From positions 434,001-498,000 of the forward strand of contig JAHBTB010000001.1 in assembly GCA_019638795.1 (NCBI GenBank): a stretch of 64,000 bases of DNA, read 5' to 3'. The notes under the pieces are model-generated. The model was not told where the DNA came from and made no database searches. It worked only from the letters and a program-made list of their open reading frames with translations. How positions within the stretch are numbered: the stretch's first letter is position 1; each line of letters starts with the position of its first letter. The DNA is from Fimbriimonadaceae bacterium. Lineage in GTDB: Bacteria; Armatimonadota; Fimbriimonadia; Fimbriimonadales; Fimbriimonadaceae. Position numbers and translations under genes: made by a program. Below are positions 34,977 through 44,337 of this stretch, piece after piece.

Positions 34977-34980
<4 letters not shown>
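34126..34980 (-). CDS. Aminoglycoside/hydroxyurea-type phosphotransferase
   Basis: 284 residues. Kinase motifs are LVHGDLHHFNIV (catalytic loop) and AIDPKGMWCDPSVEPAAYLRN (metal-binding Asp), the pattern of the APH(6)/hydroxyurea-resistance kinase family. The true substrate may be a housekeeping small molecule; resistance is not implied. It overlaps the kbl stop by 4 bp and is probably co-transcribed with it. Confidence 0.85.
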
Positions 34981-36167
<1,187 letters not shown>

Positions 36168-36174
36168 GCCCGAC

Positions 36175-36180
36175 AGTTTA
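36175..36180 (-). promoter_or_regulatory. -10 box (TAAACT) of kbl, leaderless spacing
   Basis: TAAACT on the minus strand, 7 nt before ATG 36167; the same hexamer and gap as serA. Confidence 0.55.
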
Positions 36181-36197
36181 GTCCGTCGCAGGGCCTG

Positions 36198-37175
36198 TCA
36201 CAGGTTCTTGGACGCCCAGTCGGCCATCTGGCCGACGGTGCCGGGGACGACAGGGCCGCCAAACCCCGGGTCCTTCGCGTCCTTCCAAACCTTGAGGCAG
36301 TGCGTGCCGCCCTTGACGACCATGACGTCGGCATGGGGTAGCGCGGAGCGGAGCAGGGGCAGGTCCCGGTCGACCGATATCTGCACGTCCTTGTCCCCTT
36401 GGACGAGCAGGGCCGGTCCGTGGAACTCTTTGGCCAGGTCGACGGGGTTGATCGTCATTTCCGAGTGCAGGAGCCGGGCCGCATAGCTGGGGAACACCGC
36501 CTTGAGGGCGGGATGGATGTCCTGAGGGACGGGCGAACCATTGCGGACCGACGCCACCGCACGCTTGGTGTCGGAGACCAGTTTCGCCAGAGTGTCCTTC
36601 GGCGTGAACTGGGCGGAGAACCCTTGGCCGATCTGCTCCTCCACGACGACACCCAGGTCGCGGCCCGCCGTGGCGACCAGGATCAGGCCCTTGGGCTTGA
36701 CCCGGCCCGCGATCGCCAGGGCGATCAGGCCTCCCTCGCTGTGTCCCAGTACGGCTGTCCGCGTGGGGTCGACCTCAGGCTGGGACCGCAACCATGCCAT
36801 CCCGCCTTCCGCGTCGCCGGTGAACGCTTCAAAGCTGAAGAAGTCCTCGTAGTCGCTGAGCTTGGCCGGAAACTTGGCCCGGTATGTCGCCGCCACAGAC
36901 CGCTTGTCGTAGCGAAGGGTGGCGATGCCGCGAGCGGCCATGCCCTCGGCGATCTCCCTCAGAGTCCCGATTTTCAGGGGGCCGGAGTCACCATTTCGGT
37001 CCGTCGGGCCGCTCCCCGCGACGAGCATGACGGCGGGTCCGGCCGTCTTGCCCTTGGGGGCCAGGTACGTGCCGACAAGTTCAAAGTCCTTGTATCCCTT
37101 AAAATGGACCTCGCGCGAGGTGTAGTCCAAGACCAGCGGGGTCGTCGCCAACAAGAGTGCTCCGATGAGAGTCAT
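36198..37175 (-). CDS. Exported alpha/beta hydrolase
   Basis: 325 residues. Signal peptide (MTLIGALLLATTPL), nucleophile elbow GHSEGG, oxyanion region VAGSGPTDRNGD, and a C-terminal GGTHCLK with the catalytic His. Resembles secreted dienelactone-hydrolase or acyl-peptidase-like proteins. ATG 37175 was chosen over a GTG four codons upstream, which lies inside a palindrome. Expression is likely controlled by that palindrome, which abuts the start codon. Confidence 0.9.
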   Translation of the reverse strand: MTLIGALLLATTPLVLDYTSREVHFKGYKDFELVGTYLAPKGKTAGPAVMLVAGSGPTDRNGDSGPLKIGTLREIAEGMAARGIATLRYDKRSVAATYRAKFPAKLSDYEDFFSFEAFTGDAEGGMAWLRSQPEVDPTRTAVLGHSEGGLIALAIAGRVKPKGLILVATAGRDLGVVVEEQIGQGFSAQFTPKDTLAKLVSDTKRAVASVRNGSPVPQDIHPALKAVFPSYAARLLHSEMTINPVDLAKEFHGPALLVQGDKDVQISVDRDLPLLRSALPHADVMVVKGGTHCLKVWKDAKDPGFGGPVVPGTVGQMADWASKNL

Positions 37176-37200
37176 ATGTGATATCACGATGATATCACAT
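37176..37200. promoter_or_regulatory. 25-bp palindrome abutting the hydrolase start codon
   Basis: Two perfect 11-bp arms (ATGTGATATCA and TGATATCACAT on the minus strand) separated by 3 bp. It covers positions -1 to -25 of the hydrolase gene, where it would block polymerase or ribosome access. The ATGT...ACAT ends recall PadR-type sites, but the regulator is unknown. Confidence 0.6.
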
Positions 37201-37247
37201 TTTGGGTTGCACGCTGGTGAGCCCTCTCGGGCCGTCTGGGCCAGAGG

Positions 37248-37757
37248 TCAACCGTCGATCGATTGGAGCTTCGGCGTCCACTTGGGGTCGGGCTGGTGGG
37301 TCAGCTCGATCATGCGGAGCATGAAGAATCCGAGGGCGTCGCCGAACTCGCGCGCCGTCATCCCTTCTCCAGGCCCGGTCACCAGGGGCCCGACCGTCGC
37401 GACACAGCCCCACCGGACCATCTTGGCGAGGCTCTGCCGCACCTTCGGGTCGGTGTTGTACTTGTCGATCGAATCTTGATAAACCTTGAGCGGTCGCGGC
37501 GTGAACCGGAACTTCGGTTTGCACTCGGCGAAGACCCTCTCCATCTCGGCCAAGACTTGGGCACGGGTGGCCACCTTGTTGCTCAGCCGGGTCGAGGCAG
37601 GTGTGGGGGCGCCGACGATCTTGGCGAGCCCCGTTTCGTACTTGGAGAACGCCGCCCACATGTCTCCCTCACGGAGCGGGGGCGACGGCCTGGGAGTTTG
37701 GGCCAACAAGCCGATGGGCAAGGCCAACGCGACGACTACGGCAAGGTTGCGTCTCAT
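37248..37757 (-). CDS. Secreted hypothetical protein
   Basis: 169 residues with a signal peptide (MRRNLAVVVALALPIGLLAQ). The mature part is mostly helical, with no motif I recognise; two cysteines are present. Its start overlaps the mreB stop by 4 bp, so it is the last gene of a murA-mreB transcript. A link to cell shape is suggested only by position. Confidence 0.75.
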   Translation of the reverse strand: MRRNLAVVVALALPIGLLAQTPRPSPPLREGDMWAAFSKYETGLAKIVGAPTPASTRLSNKVATRAQVLAEMERVFAECKPKFRFTPRPLKVYQDSIDKYNTDPKVRQSLAKMVRWGCVATVGPLVTGPGEGMTAREFGDALGFFMLRMIELTHQPDPKWTPKLQSIDG

Positions 37758-38764
37758 ACGGGGGTCACCGCTCCACTTGCGACAATGGCGTCCATCTCGT
37801 CAAGCGCCCGTCCGGTGCCGATCGCCACCGCATGCATCGCGTTGTCGGCCACTCGTACGGGGATCTCTGTGACGGACGCCAAAAGTTTGTCTAGTCCACG
37901 CAACAACGCGCCACCTCCGGTCAGGGTGATCCCGCGTTCGATGATGTCGCTGGACAATTCGGGCGGAGTCATTTCGAGGGCGGCACAGAGTTTTTCGGCG
38001 ATGGCGCGCACCGGCTCGGTCAACGCCTCGCGGATCTCGTCACTGGAAACCTCGACGGTCCTCGGCAGGCCGGCGATCAGGTCGCGCCCCCGGATCGACA
38101 TCCGGAGCTCCTGGTCCATCGGGTAGGCCGAACCGATCTTGATCTTCACGTCCTCGGCAGTCGGGTCGCCGATGGAAAGGTTGTAGACATGCCGGACGTG
38201 CCGGACGATCGCCTCGTCCATCTTGTCCCCACCCACCCTCAGGCTCTGGGAAAGGACGATGCCTCCCATCGAGATGACGGCGATGTCGGTGGTGCCGCCG
38301 CCGATGTCGACGACCATGTTGCCGCCGGGTTGGCTGATCGGCAGACCCGCCCCGATCGCCGCCGCCATCGGCTCCTCGATGACCTCCGCCCGGCCGAACC
38401 CGGCCTCTTTGGCCGCCTTGATGACTGCCCGGCGCTCCACATTGGTGACCCCGCTGGGGACGCAAATCAACGCGAACGGCTTGACGATCTGATGGCCGAT
38501 CGTCTGCTTGCGGATGAACTCCAGCATCCGTTCGGTGACGGTGTACTCGGCGATGACCCCGTCGCGCATCGGCTTGATCGCGGTGATGTGTCCCGGGGTG
38601 CGCCCCAGCATCTCGCGGGCGGCCCGGCCGACTGCCAACACCTTTTTTGTGTTATTGGCAATGGCCACGACGGTCGGCTCGCTGAGCACGATGCCCTTGC
38701 CGCGCCGGTATACGATGATGTTGGCGGTCCCGAGGTCGATCCCGATGGCGGCGACGAGTTTCAA
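37754..38764 (-). CDS. mreB: Rod-shape determining protein MreB
   Basis: 336 residues, actin fold. Phosphate 1 motif IGIDLGTANIIVY, phosphate 2 motif VVDIGGGTTDIAV, adenosine motif ITLTGGGALLRG. Polymerises along the membrane and guides lateral wall synthesis. Starts with TTG at 38764 with AGGA about 9 nt upstream, 12 bp after murA. mreC and mreD are not adjacent. Confidence 0.95.
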   Translation of the reverse strand: MKLVAAIGIDLGTANIIVYRRGKGIVLSEPTVVAIANNTKKVLAVGRAAREMLGRTPGHITAIKPMRDGVIAEYTVTERMLEFIRKQTIGHQIVKPFALICVPSGVTNVERRAVIKAAKEAGFGRAEVIEEPMAAAIGAGLPISQPGGNMVVDIGGGTTDIAVISMGGIVLSQSLRVGGDKMDEAIVRHVRHVYNLSIGDPTAEDVKIKIGSAYPMDQELRMSIRGRDLIAGLPRTVEVSSDEIREALTEPVRAIAEKLCAALEMTPPELSSDIIERGITLTGGGALLRGLDKLLASVTEIPVRVADNAMHAVAIGTGRALDEMDAIVASGAVTPV

Positions 38765-38776
38765 GTCAAGTTGATC

Positions 38777-40057
38777 CTAGACCAGGGTGGCCTCAAGGCC
38801 GCGGGACTCGCCCACACGCTCGATGTCCCCACCCAACGACACCAAGGTCGCCTCAAGGTCTTCATATCCACGGTCAATGTAGTGGACGTTCTTGACGACC
38901 GTCTCGCCCTCGGCGGCAAGCCCGGCCAAGACCAAGGCCGCCCCGGCGCGCAGGTCGCTGGCCTCCACGGTCGCCCCGCTCAAGCCGTTGACTCCGTTGA
39001 TGACCACCGACTTCCCCTCGATGCGCATCTTCGCCCCCATGCGGTTCAGCTCGTTGACGTGGCCGGTACGGGACTCATAGATGGTCTCCTCGACCACGCT
39101 CGGCCCGTCGGCCATGGTGAGCAACGCCGCCATCGGCTGCTGGATGTCGGTCGGAAACCCAGGGTAAGGCATCGTCTTGACGCGGATTCCGTTCGGTCTG
39201 GCCCGGCCCGACACACGCACCCAATCCGGCCCTTCGTCACCGTCGACCCCCGCTTCGCGCAACTTATGCACAAGGGCGGCCTGACATTCGGGCAACACGC
39301 CACGGACGGTCACGTCGCCCCCGGTGATCGCGCCGGCCAAGAGGTAGGTCGAGGCTTGGACGCGGTCTGACGGCACCAGGAAGTCGGCGTCGCCCAGTTC
39401 CTTCACGCCACGGATCGTGATCGTGGAGGTGCCGGCACCCTCGATTCGGGCCCCCATGCGGACGAGGAAGTCGGCAAGGGAGACCACCTCGGGCTCCATG
39501 GCGGCGTTCTCGATCGTCGTGACGCCTTCGGCCAACGTCGCGGTGGCCATCAAGTGCTGGGTCGCGCCGGCGCTGGGAAAGTCCAGGTAGATCTCCGCGC
39601 CGGTGAGTTTCGGCGCCCGGCCGATGTAGCACCCGTTGCGCAGTTCGACCTCGGCACCCAGGGCGTGGAGCCCCTTGAGGTGAAGGTCGACCGGGCGCGC
39701 ACCGATGCGGCATCCCCCCGGCATGGGCAGGACGGCATGGCCGACCCGGGCCAAGATCGGGCCCAAGAGGTAGAAGGACGTCCGGATCGGACGCACCATT
39801 GCCTCCGACGGCTCGTAGGCCCGGATGTCGGAGCAGTCGAGGAAGATGTCTTTCCCGTCACGCTCGATCCCAGTGCCGTAGCCTGCGATCAAATTGAGCT
39901 TGATATCGACGTCCGAAATCTGCGGTGCGCTCCGCAAAGTGATCTTGCCGCTGCTCAAAAACACTGACGACAACAGTGCCAAGGCGGCATTTTTGCTACC
40001 CGGCACCTGCACGTCGCCCCGCAAGGGGCGCCCTCCAATGATCTTTAAAACGTCCAT
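38777..40057 (-). CDS. murA: UDP-N-acetylglucosamine 1-carboxyvinyltransferase
   Basis: 426 residues, EPSP-synthase-like fold. Catalytic Cys116 in MPGGCRIGARPVDLH; PGSKNAALALL near the N-terminus; a late FPTDIQQPMAAL region contains the conserved Asp. First committed step of peptidoglycan synthesis; the Cys form is the fosfomycin-sensitive type. A -35/-10 pair lies ~46 bp upstream. No Shine-Dalgarno sequence is evident. Confidence 0.95.
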   Translation of the reverse strand: MDVLKIIGGRPLRGDVQVPGSKNAALALLSSVFLSSGKITLRSAPQISDVDIKLNLIAGYGTGIERDGKDIFLDCSDIRAYEPSEAMVRPIRTSFYLLGPILARVGHAVLPMPGGCRIGARPVDLHLKGLHALGAEVELRNGCYIGRAPKLTGAEIYLDFPSAGATQHLMATATLAEGVTTIENAAMEPEVVSLADFLVRMGARIEGAGTSTITIRGVKELGDADFLVPSDRVQASTYLLAGAITGGDVTVRGVLPECQAALVHKLREAGVDGDEGPDWVRVSGRARPNGIRVKTMPYPGFPTDIQQPMAALLTMADGPSVVEETIYESRTGHVNELNRMGAKMRIEGKSVVINGVNGLSGATVEASDLRAGAALVLAGLAAEGETVVKNVHYIDRGYEDLEATLVSLGGDIERVGESRGLEATLV

Positions 40058-40102
40058 TTGGTTGTCCCGTCCGTGGGCCCGGCGGACTCCGCCGATCTGG
40101 CC

Positions 40103-40131
40103 ATTCTACCGGAGATTCAAATCCCTGTCGA
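40103..40131 (-). promoter_or_regulatory. Promoter of murA
   Basis: On the minus strand, TCGACA (-35) and TAGAAT (-10) are separated by 17 bp, about 46 bp before the murA ATG. Confidence 0.5.
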
Positions 40132-40223
40132 TGCCCGGTGTCATAACGGGCATCGACAGTCGAAAGCGACAGTTTTTCGTCTGAGACCAACCAACTGATT
40201 CCTTTTGCCCGGCCCAAGCGTCG

Positions 40224-40229
40224 TATAGT
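40224..40229 (+). promoter_or_regulatory. -10 box (TATAGT) of the HNH leader
   Basis: TATAGT lies 8 nt before an ATG at 40238 that opens a short frame running into the HNH gene. Confidence 0.45.
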
Positions 40230-40237
40230 GCAAGGAG

Positions 40238-40385
40238 ATGGCTCAAAAGGGTCCCCTGACAGAGGCCGCGCGAGTCGTGGTCGAGCAAGGAGACACCCTC
40301 ATATGCGGCGTCAGCAATGAGGGCGGGAAGGGTCTGCGTGCCAAGGCATGCAGGCCTTTTTTTGGCGGTCCAGGGAGGTGTCGAT
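40238..40385 (+). other. Attenuator-like leader with a 48-codon reading frame before the HNH gene
   Basis: From ATG 40238 a frame of 48 sense codons reads MAQKGPLTEAARVVVEQGDT and on, ending in TGA at 40383-40385, which overlaps the HNH ATG (ATGA). An 11-bp hairpin (40331-40356) followed by seven T lies inside the last third of the frame. A second hairpin (CCCTCAT/ATGAGGG arms, 40296-40323) precedes it. Either a leader peptide or structured leader RNA controls read-through into the HNH gene, or this is a short terminated RNA. No known riboswitch class was recognised. The rest of the 326-bp murA-HNH gap holds only the murA promoter. Confidence 0.4.
40331..40363 (+). terminator. Intrinsic terminator in front of the HNH gene
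   Basis: A 12-bp stem with two wobble pairs (left arm 40331-40342, right arm 40345-40356) is followed by TTTTTTT. It lies only 20 bp before the HNH ATG, pointing into the gene. Confidence 0.7.
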
Positions 40386-40920
40386 GACCCCGTATGACGT
40401 CCTCCTCTTGAACGCCAACTACGAGCCCCTCAACGTCTGCAACATCCGGCGGGCCGTCAGTCTGGTGCTCCTCGGCAAAGCCGAAGTGATCGAGGGCTCG
40501 GAGCGGGCCCTGCGCACCAGCGAAGGCGCCCTCAAGGTGCCGTCGGTGGTCAAAATGCGCTACCACGTCCGCCGGCCGATCCCCAAGTTGCGCCTGTCGC
40601 GCCATTCCGTTCTCGCCCGGGACAACTTCACCTGCCAGTACTGCGGGTCGACCCGAGACCTCACGATCGACCACGTCGTCCCCCGATGGATGGGCGGCCC
40701 CTGCACATGGGAAAACCTCGTCGCCTGTTGCCGCCGGTGTAACCTCAAGAAGGGCGACAAGACGGTGCAGGCCGCCAACATGAAGCTGAGGACGACTCCC
40801 AAACGACCGCACTACGTGCCCTACCTGTCCTTGCAAAAGTACATCCGGGCCATGCAACGCGACGATTGGCAGTTCTATCTGCCCGTCTTCGACGAGTTCA
40901 CCAAGACCGTCGTCAACTGA
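40384..40920 (+). CDS. HNH endonuclease family protein
   Basis: 178 residues. The HNH core has CQYC (84-87), the catalytic DH in LTIDHVVPR (96-97), N111, and CRRC (116-119), two zinc-binding pairs. The N-terminal part (LLLNANYEPLNVCNIRRAVSLVLLGKAEVIE) is typical of the common chromosomal HNH family seen in many phyla. ATG 40384 has a strong GGGAGGT ribosome site. An upstream terminator suggests regulated read-through. The biological role of the family is not settled. Confidence 0.92.
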   Translation: MTPYDVLLLNANYEPLNVCNIRRAVSLVLLGKAEVIEGSERALRTSEGALKVPSVVKMRYHVRRPIPKLRLSRHSVLARDNFTCQYCGSTRDLTIDHVVPRWMGGPCTWENLVACCRRCNLKKGDKTVQAANMKLRTTPKRPHYVPYLSLQKYIRAMQRDDWQFYLPVFDEFTKTVVN

Positions 40921-40930
40921 ACGGCCTTCG

Positions 40931-41641
40931 CTACAGGACGCCCTTGGGGGGCGTGATCGTCATCTCGTCCACAACTCGGTCGCGTGGGAGTTTGACAAGG
41001 TCGCGGACCACCTGCCCGACTGACTGCGCCGTCAGCATGTCCTCGCGCGGCGGTGAGCCGGCTTGGGTGTCCCAAAGCGGCGTGTCCGTCGCGCCCGGGA
41101 ACAGCGACGTGACCCGGAGCCCCTGCGAACGATAGCTGGCCGAAAGCGACTTTCCAAACGCGTGGGCCCCTGCCTTGCTGGCCGAATAGGCCTCCGAATG
41201 AGGGAACGTGGTCTGTGCGGCGATGCTGAGGACGTTGATGATCTGCCCGCCCCCCGACTCCAGCATTTGGGGTAGCAGGGCGTGGGTCACCGAAACCAGG
41301 CCGACCAAGTTCACCTCGATTTGCCGCAAGTGTTCGTCAATGGAGAGCTCGTGGAACGGGCCGAACGCGGCGACCCCGGCCACGTTGACCAAGACGATGT
41401 CGCCGGCCCCCAGGGCCTGCACGTGGTCGGCGACGCGTGGCCCGGTCGCCCGGTCGGCCAAGTCGAGGGCGGCGGCGTCCGCCGACCGCGCCCCGGCGCG
41501 CAGGCAGTCCTGGGCCAGCTCGACCAGGCGGTCCAGTCTTCGTGAGACAAGCACCAGGGAGTGGCCGTCTTTGGCCAGGGCCAGAGCCGCTTCGCGACCG
41601 ATCCCGCCGGTCGCCCCGGTGATGACGACACGGCTACTCAC
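40931..41641 (-). CDS. Short-chain dehydrogenase/reductase
   Basis: 236 residues. NADP-binding TGATGGIG, the NVAG structural motif, catalytic Ser in VLSIAAQ region and YSASKAG. GTG 41641 was chosen because it overlaps the TGA of the pterin-synthase-like gene. Co-transcription with a pterin synthase raises the possibility of a sepiapterin-reductase-type role, which is inference only. Generic 3-oxoacyl or alcohol substrates remain possible. Confidence 0.88.
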   Translation of the reverse strand: MSSRVVITGATGGIGREAALALAKDGHSLVLVSRRLDRLVELAQDCLRAGARSADAAALDLADRATGPRVADHVQALGAGDIVLVNVAGVAAFGPFHELSIDEHLRQIEVNLVGLVSVTHALLPQMLESGGGQIINVLSIAAQTTFPHSEAYSASKAGAHAFGKSLSASYRSQGLRVTSLFPGATDTPLWDTQAGSPPREDMLTAQSVGQVVRDLVKLPRDRVVDEMTITPPKGVL

Positions 41642-42461
41642 CTGCTGCCACCTCGAAGGCGTTCCGGGCCGTCTCAAAGAGGGTCACCTTCACCAACTTG
41701 GCCGGCACCTTGCCCACCAGCGCGTCGAATATGGCCGAGGCGACGTTCTCGCTGGTGGACGGCCGTCCCCGGAGCGCCTCGATGTCTACATCCAGGTTTT
41801 TATGGTCATACTTACTGATAACCAATTCTTCTACAACAGCGTCGAGGTCCTCCAATCGGCAGACCATCCCGCTGGACGGGTCGGGCACACCAGCGACACT
41901 GACCTCGAGGACATAGTTGTGCCCATGCCCGGCGGCGTGGTGGCACTTTCCGTACAGACGGACGTTCTCCTCTTCGGACAGGCCGTCGGCGTGAAGCCGG
42001 TGGGCAGCGGCAAACTCATAGGTGCGTGTCAGGGTCAGCATGTCGCTCGGTGCGGTCCACTCGGCCCGCAAGTCTTCGGTTTCGTCCAGCCGGAGCCCCG
42101 TCAGCTCGGCACCTCCCGGTAGGTCGCCCAGGGTACGGCGCAGGTACGCCATCAAGTTCTCCAAGCTGGGTGACACCCCGGCCAATGCCGGGACTTCGTC
42201 GTTCAGGCTCCTTTGGTCGAGTGCACGGACGACCCGCTCCTGGAGCACGTCGTCGATCCACTTGATGTTGACGACCATACCGGTCGTCGGGTCGACGGGC
42301 CCACGGGCCCTCACCCACAAGACGTAGTTGTGCCCGTGGTTATAGGGTGACGCCCAGCGGCCGAAGAGGGCACGGTTTTCGTCTGCCGAAAGGTCGTCTC
42401 GCCAATACCGATGGCCCGCGCTGAAGGTGACGCGGCGCGACATCGTCACCAGGCGGCTCAT
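41634..42461 (-). CDS. Tandem 6-pyruvoyl-tetrahydropterin synthase-like protein
   Basis: 275 residues made of two PTPS/QueD domains. Domain 2 (about 143-275) is complete: zinc ligands H154, H179, H181, catalytic C173 (YGKCHHAAGHGHNY) and D219-H220 in YDHKNLD; it strongly resembles animal-type PTPS. Domain 1 (about 5-135) keeps zinc ligands H17, H42, H44, but the Cys position is W36 and the Asp-His pair reads D82-Q83. One active and one degenerate domain are therefore predicted. Overlaps the SDR gene downstream and the permease gene upstream. Confidence 0.88.
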   Translation of the reverse strand: MSRLVTMSRRVTFSAGHRYWRDDLSADENRALFGRWASPYNHGHNYVLWVRARGPVDPTTGMVVNIKWIDDVLQERVVRALDQRSLNDEVPALAGVSPSLENLMAYLRRTLGDLPGGAELTGLRLDETEDLRAEWTAPSDMLTLTRTYEFAAAHRLHADGLSEEENVRLYGKCHHAAGHGHNYVLEVSVAGVPDPSSGMVCRLEDLDAVVEELVISKYDHKNLDVDIEALRGRPSTSENVASAIFDALVGKVPAKLVKVTLFETARNAFEVAAGE

Positions 42462-43327
42462 GCTTCCTCCCGCATCGGCACACCCAGGCTGGCCGGTGCG
42501 CCGGCGCCACGGCCGGCGACGACCAAGACGACGAAGGCCAAGACATACGGCAGGGCGCGCCACGCCTGGGGAGGCATCGCCGAGCCTTGGGCGAAGGCGC
42601 TGAACTGCGCCCAGTCCGCCGCGCCGACGAAGACCGTCGCCGCCGCGACCCAGAGGGGCTTCCACCGACCGAACGTGACCATGGCCAAAGCGATGAACCC
42701 CCGGCCCGAAGTCATGTTCTCGGCGAACGAACCGGCGATCCCCAAGCTCAGATACGCCCCCGCGACGCCTGCCGTCACGGCTCCCATGACCAATGCGGCA
42801 AGCCTCAGCCGCATCACGGAGAACCCTGCCGCCGTCACGGCTTGGGGAAACTCGCCGCACGCCCGCAAAGCCAGGCCAATCCGGGTGCGCGTCAAGACGA
42901 CTCCCGCGACCGCCGCCGCGACCAAGCCGAGGACGAGCACGATGTCGAGCCCGCCGGGCAGTTTTGGGAAGGTCGGCACGCTCAGGAGCTTGCCCGACGT
43001 CCCGAACTGGAGCCGGAACAAGGCACTGGTCACGCCCATGGCGAGCAGGTTCACCACCGTCCCGACCACCACTTGGTCCGCGGCGAGCTTCAGGGTGAAG
43101 TAGGCCTGGGCCAGGCCGAGGACCACCGATGCCGCCACTCCTGCGGCGAGGCCCAGCCACGGGTTCCCGGAGGCCCCGCTGGCGACGACGGCGGCATAGG
43201 TGCCCGCCAGCATCATCCCCTCCAAGCCGACGTTGATGACCCCTGCCTTCTGCCCGACCGTCTCGCCAGTCGCGGCCAGGCCGATCGGCGTCGCAAACCG
43301 GAGCACGTCGACCAAGGTGCCGATCAT
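42458..43327 (-). CDS. BMP-type ABC transporter permease 2
   Basis: 289 residues, about eight hydrophobic segments. The conserved loop INVGLEGMMLAG is typical of the nucleoside/BMP importer permeases (NupQ/YufQ type). Overlaps the neighbouring genes on both sides by 4 bp, so it is translated as part of the same unit. Confidence 0.9.
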   Translation of the reverse strand: MIGTLVDVLRFATPIGLAATGETVGQKAGVINVGLEGMMLAGTYAAVVASGASGNPWLGLAAGVAASVVLGLAQAYFTLKLAADQVVVGTVVNLLAMGVTSALFRLQFGTSGKLLSVPTFPKLPGGLDIVLVLGLVAAAVAGVVLTRTRIGLALRACGEFPQAVTAAGFSVMRLRLAALVMGAVTAGVAGAYLSLGIAGSFAENMTSGRGFIALAMVTFGRWKPLWVAAATVFVGAADWAQFSAFAQGSAMPPQAWRALPYVLAFVVLVVAGRGAGAPASLGVPMREEA

Positions 43328-44337
43328 GCCGTCTCCTCCACCCGCCTTGGACGCCGGGCCATCAACTGCCCAAGGGCCAGGAAGGCGAGCACGGCGGTCG
43401 CCTGGACCACCACGACGACGGTGTTACCGATCGGCGTGTAGCGGGTCAGGTTTTCCGTGCCGGCGAACAGCACCCCGAAATACAAGGCCGAAACCGCGAC
43501 CCACAACGGCTCAAGGCCACCGAGGAGGGCGACCGGGATGGCGAGGAAACCCCAGTTCTGCGAGAAACCGTCGCCGAGCCGCCCGGTGACTCCGGCAAAG
43601 TCGACCGCCCCGGCCAGGCCGCACAGTCCGCCGGAGACGGCCATGGCCACCGCATGGGTCCGGTCCACGGGCAGGCGCTCGGTACGCGCCAGCCGTGGGT
43701 TGGCCCCGACCACCCGCAGGACGAGCCCCTGCTTCGTGAAGGACATGTAGACCCAGACCCCCACGACGGCCAAGGCGGCGACGAAGACGCCGCTGTGCAG
43801 GCTTGTCCCCCTCACAAGTTGGAGCAGCATCGCGTCGTTCGGGACGGCCGCCGTCATCGGCCGTTGGTGGCTGGGCTCCTGGAGCGGCCCCCGGACGGCC
43901 CACGCCACGGCCTCCACGGCGACAAAGTTGAGCAAGATTGTCGAGACGACCAACTGGACTCCGCGCTTAAGCCACGCCCAGGTCGCCAGTGACGCCCACC
44001 CCGCGCCGCCCACGACGCCGCTGCACAGCATCACCGGCGCCCAGACCGGCGCCGCCACGGGGGCAAGCAGGACGGCCGCCCCGGCCGCCGCCAAGGCCCC
44101 GACCAGATACTGTCCTTCCCCTCCGATGTTGTACATGCCCGCCCGCCACGCCACCGCCATGCCGAGGGCGGTCAGGCAGAGCGGCGTCGCCCGGGTCAGG
44201 GTCGTCGGCCACCCGTAGTTCGGGTTGAAGGCGCCCTCGGCGATGAGCCCCAGAGAGCGAGGGACGTCGAGGCCGAAAGCGGCCAAGGTCAGGGCAAGGA
44301 TGGCGACCATGCCGACCGCGGAGACCAGGAACTTCAC
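43324..44337 (-). CDS. BMP-type ABC transporter permease 1
   Basis: 337 residues with eight or more membrane segments. MYNIGGEGQYLVGALAAA is the family loop that contacts the ATPase (NupP/YufP type). Forms the membrane channel with the following permease. 4-bp overlaps with both neighbours. Confidence 0.9.
   Translation of the reverse strand: MKFLVSAVGMVAILALTLAAFGLDVPRSLGLIAEGAFNPNYGWPTTLTRATPLCLTALGMAVAWRAGMYNIGGEGQYLVGALAAAGAAVLLAPVAAPVWAPVMLCSGVVGGAGWASLATWAWLKRGVQLVVSTILLNFVAVEAVAWAVRGPLQEPSHQRPMTAAVPNDAMLLQLVRGTSLHSGVFVAALAVVGVWVYMSFTKQGLVLRVVGANPRLARTERLPVDRTHAVAMAVSGGLCGLAGAVDFAGVTGRLGDGFSQNWGFLAIPVALLGGLEPLWVAVSALYFGVLFAGTENLTRYTPIGNTVVVVVQATAVLAFLALGQLMARRPRRVEETA

Noticed and set aside
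42462-43160. N-terminal extension of the tandem PTPS protein
   Set aside because: The upstream part is antisense-like low-complexity sequence in a different frame from the permease gene; PTPS homology begins after ATG 42461.
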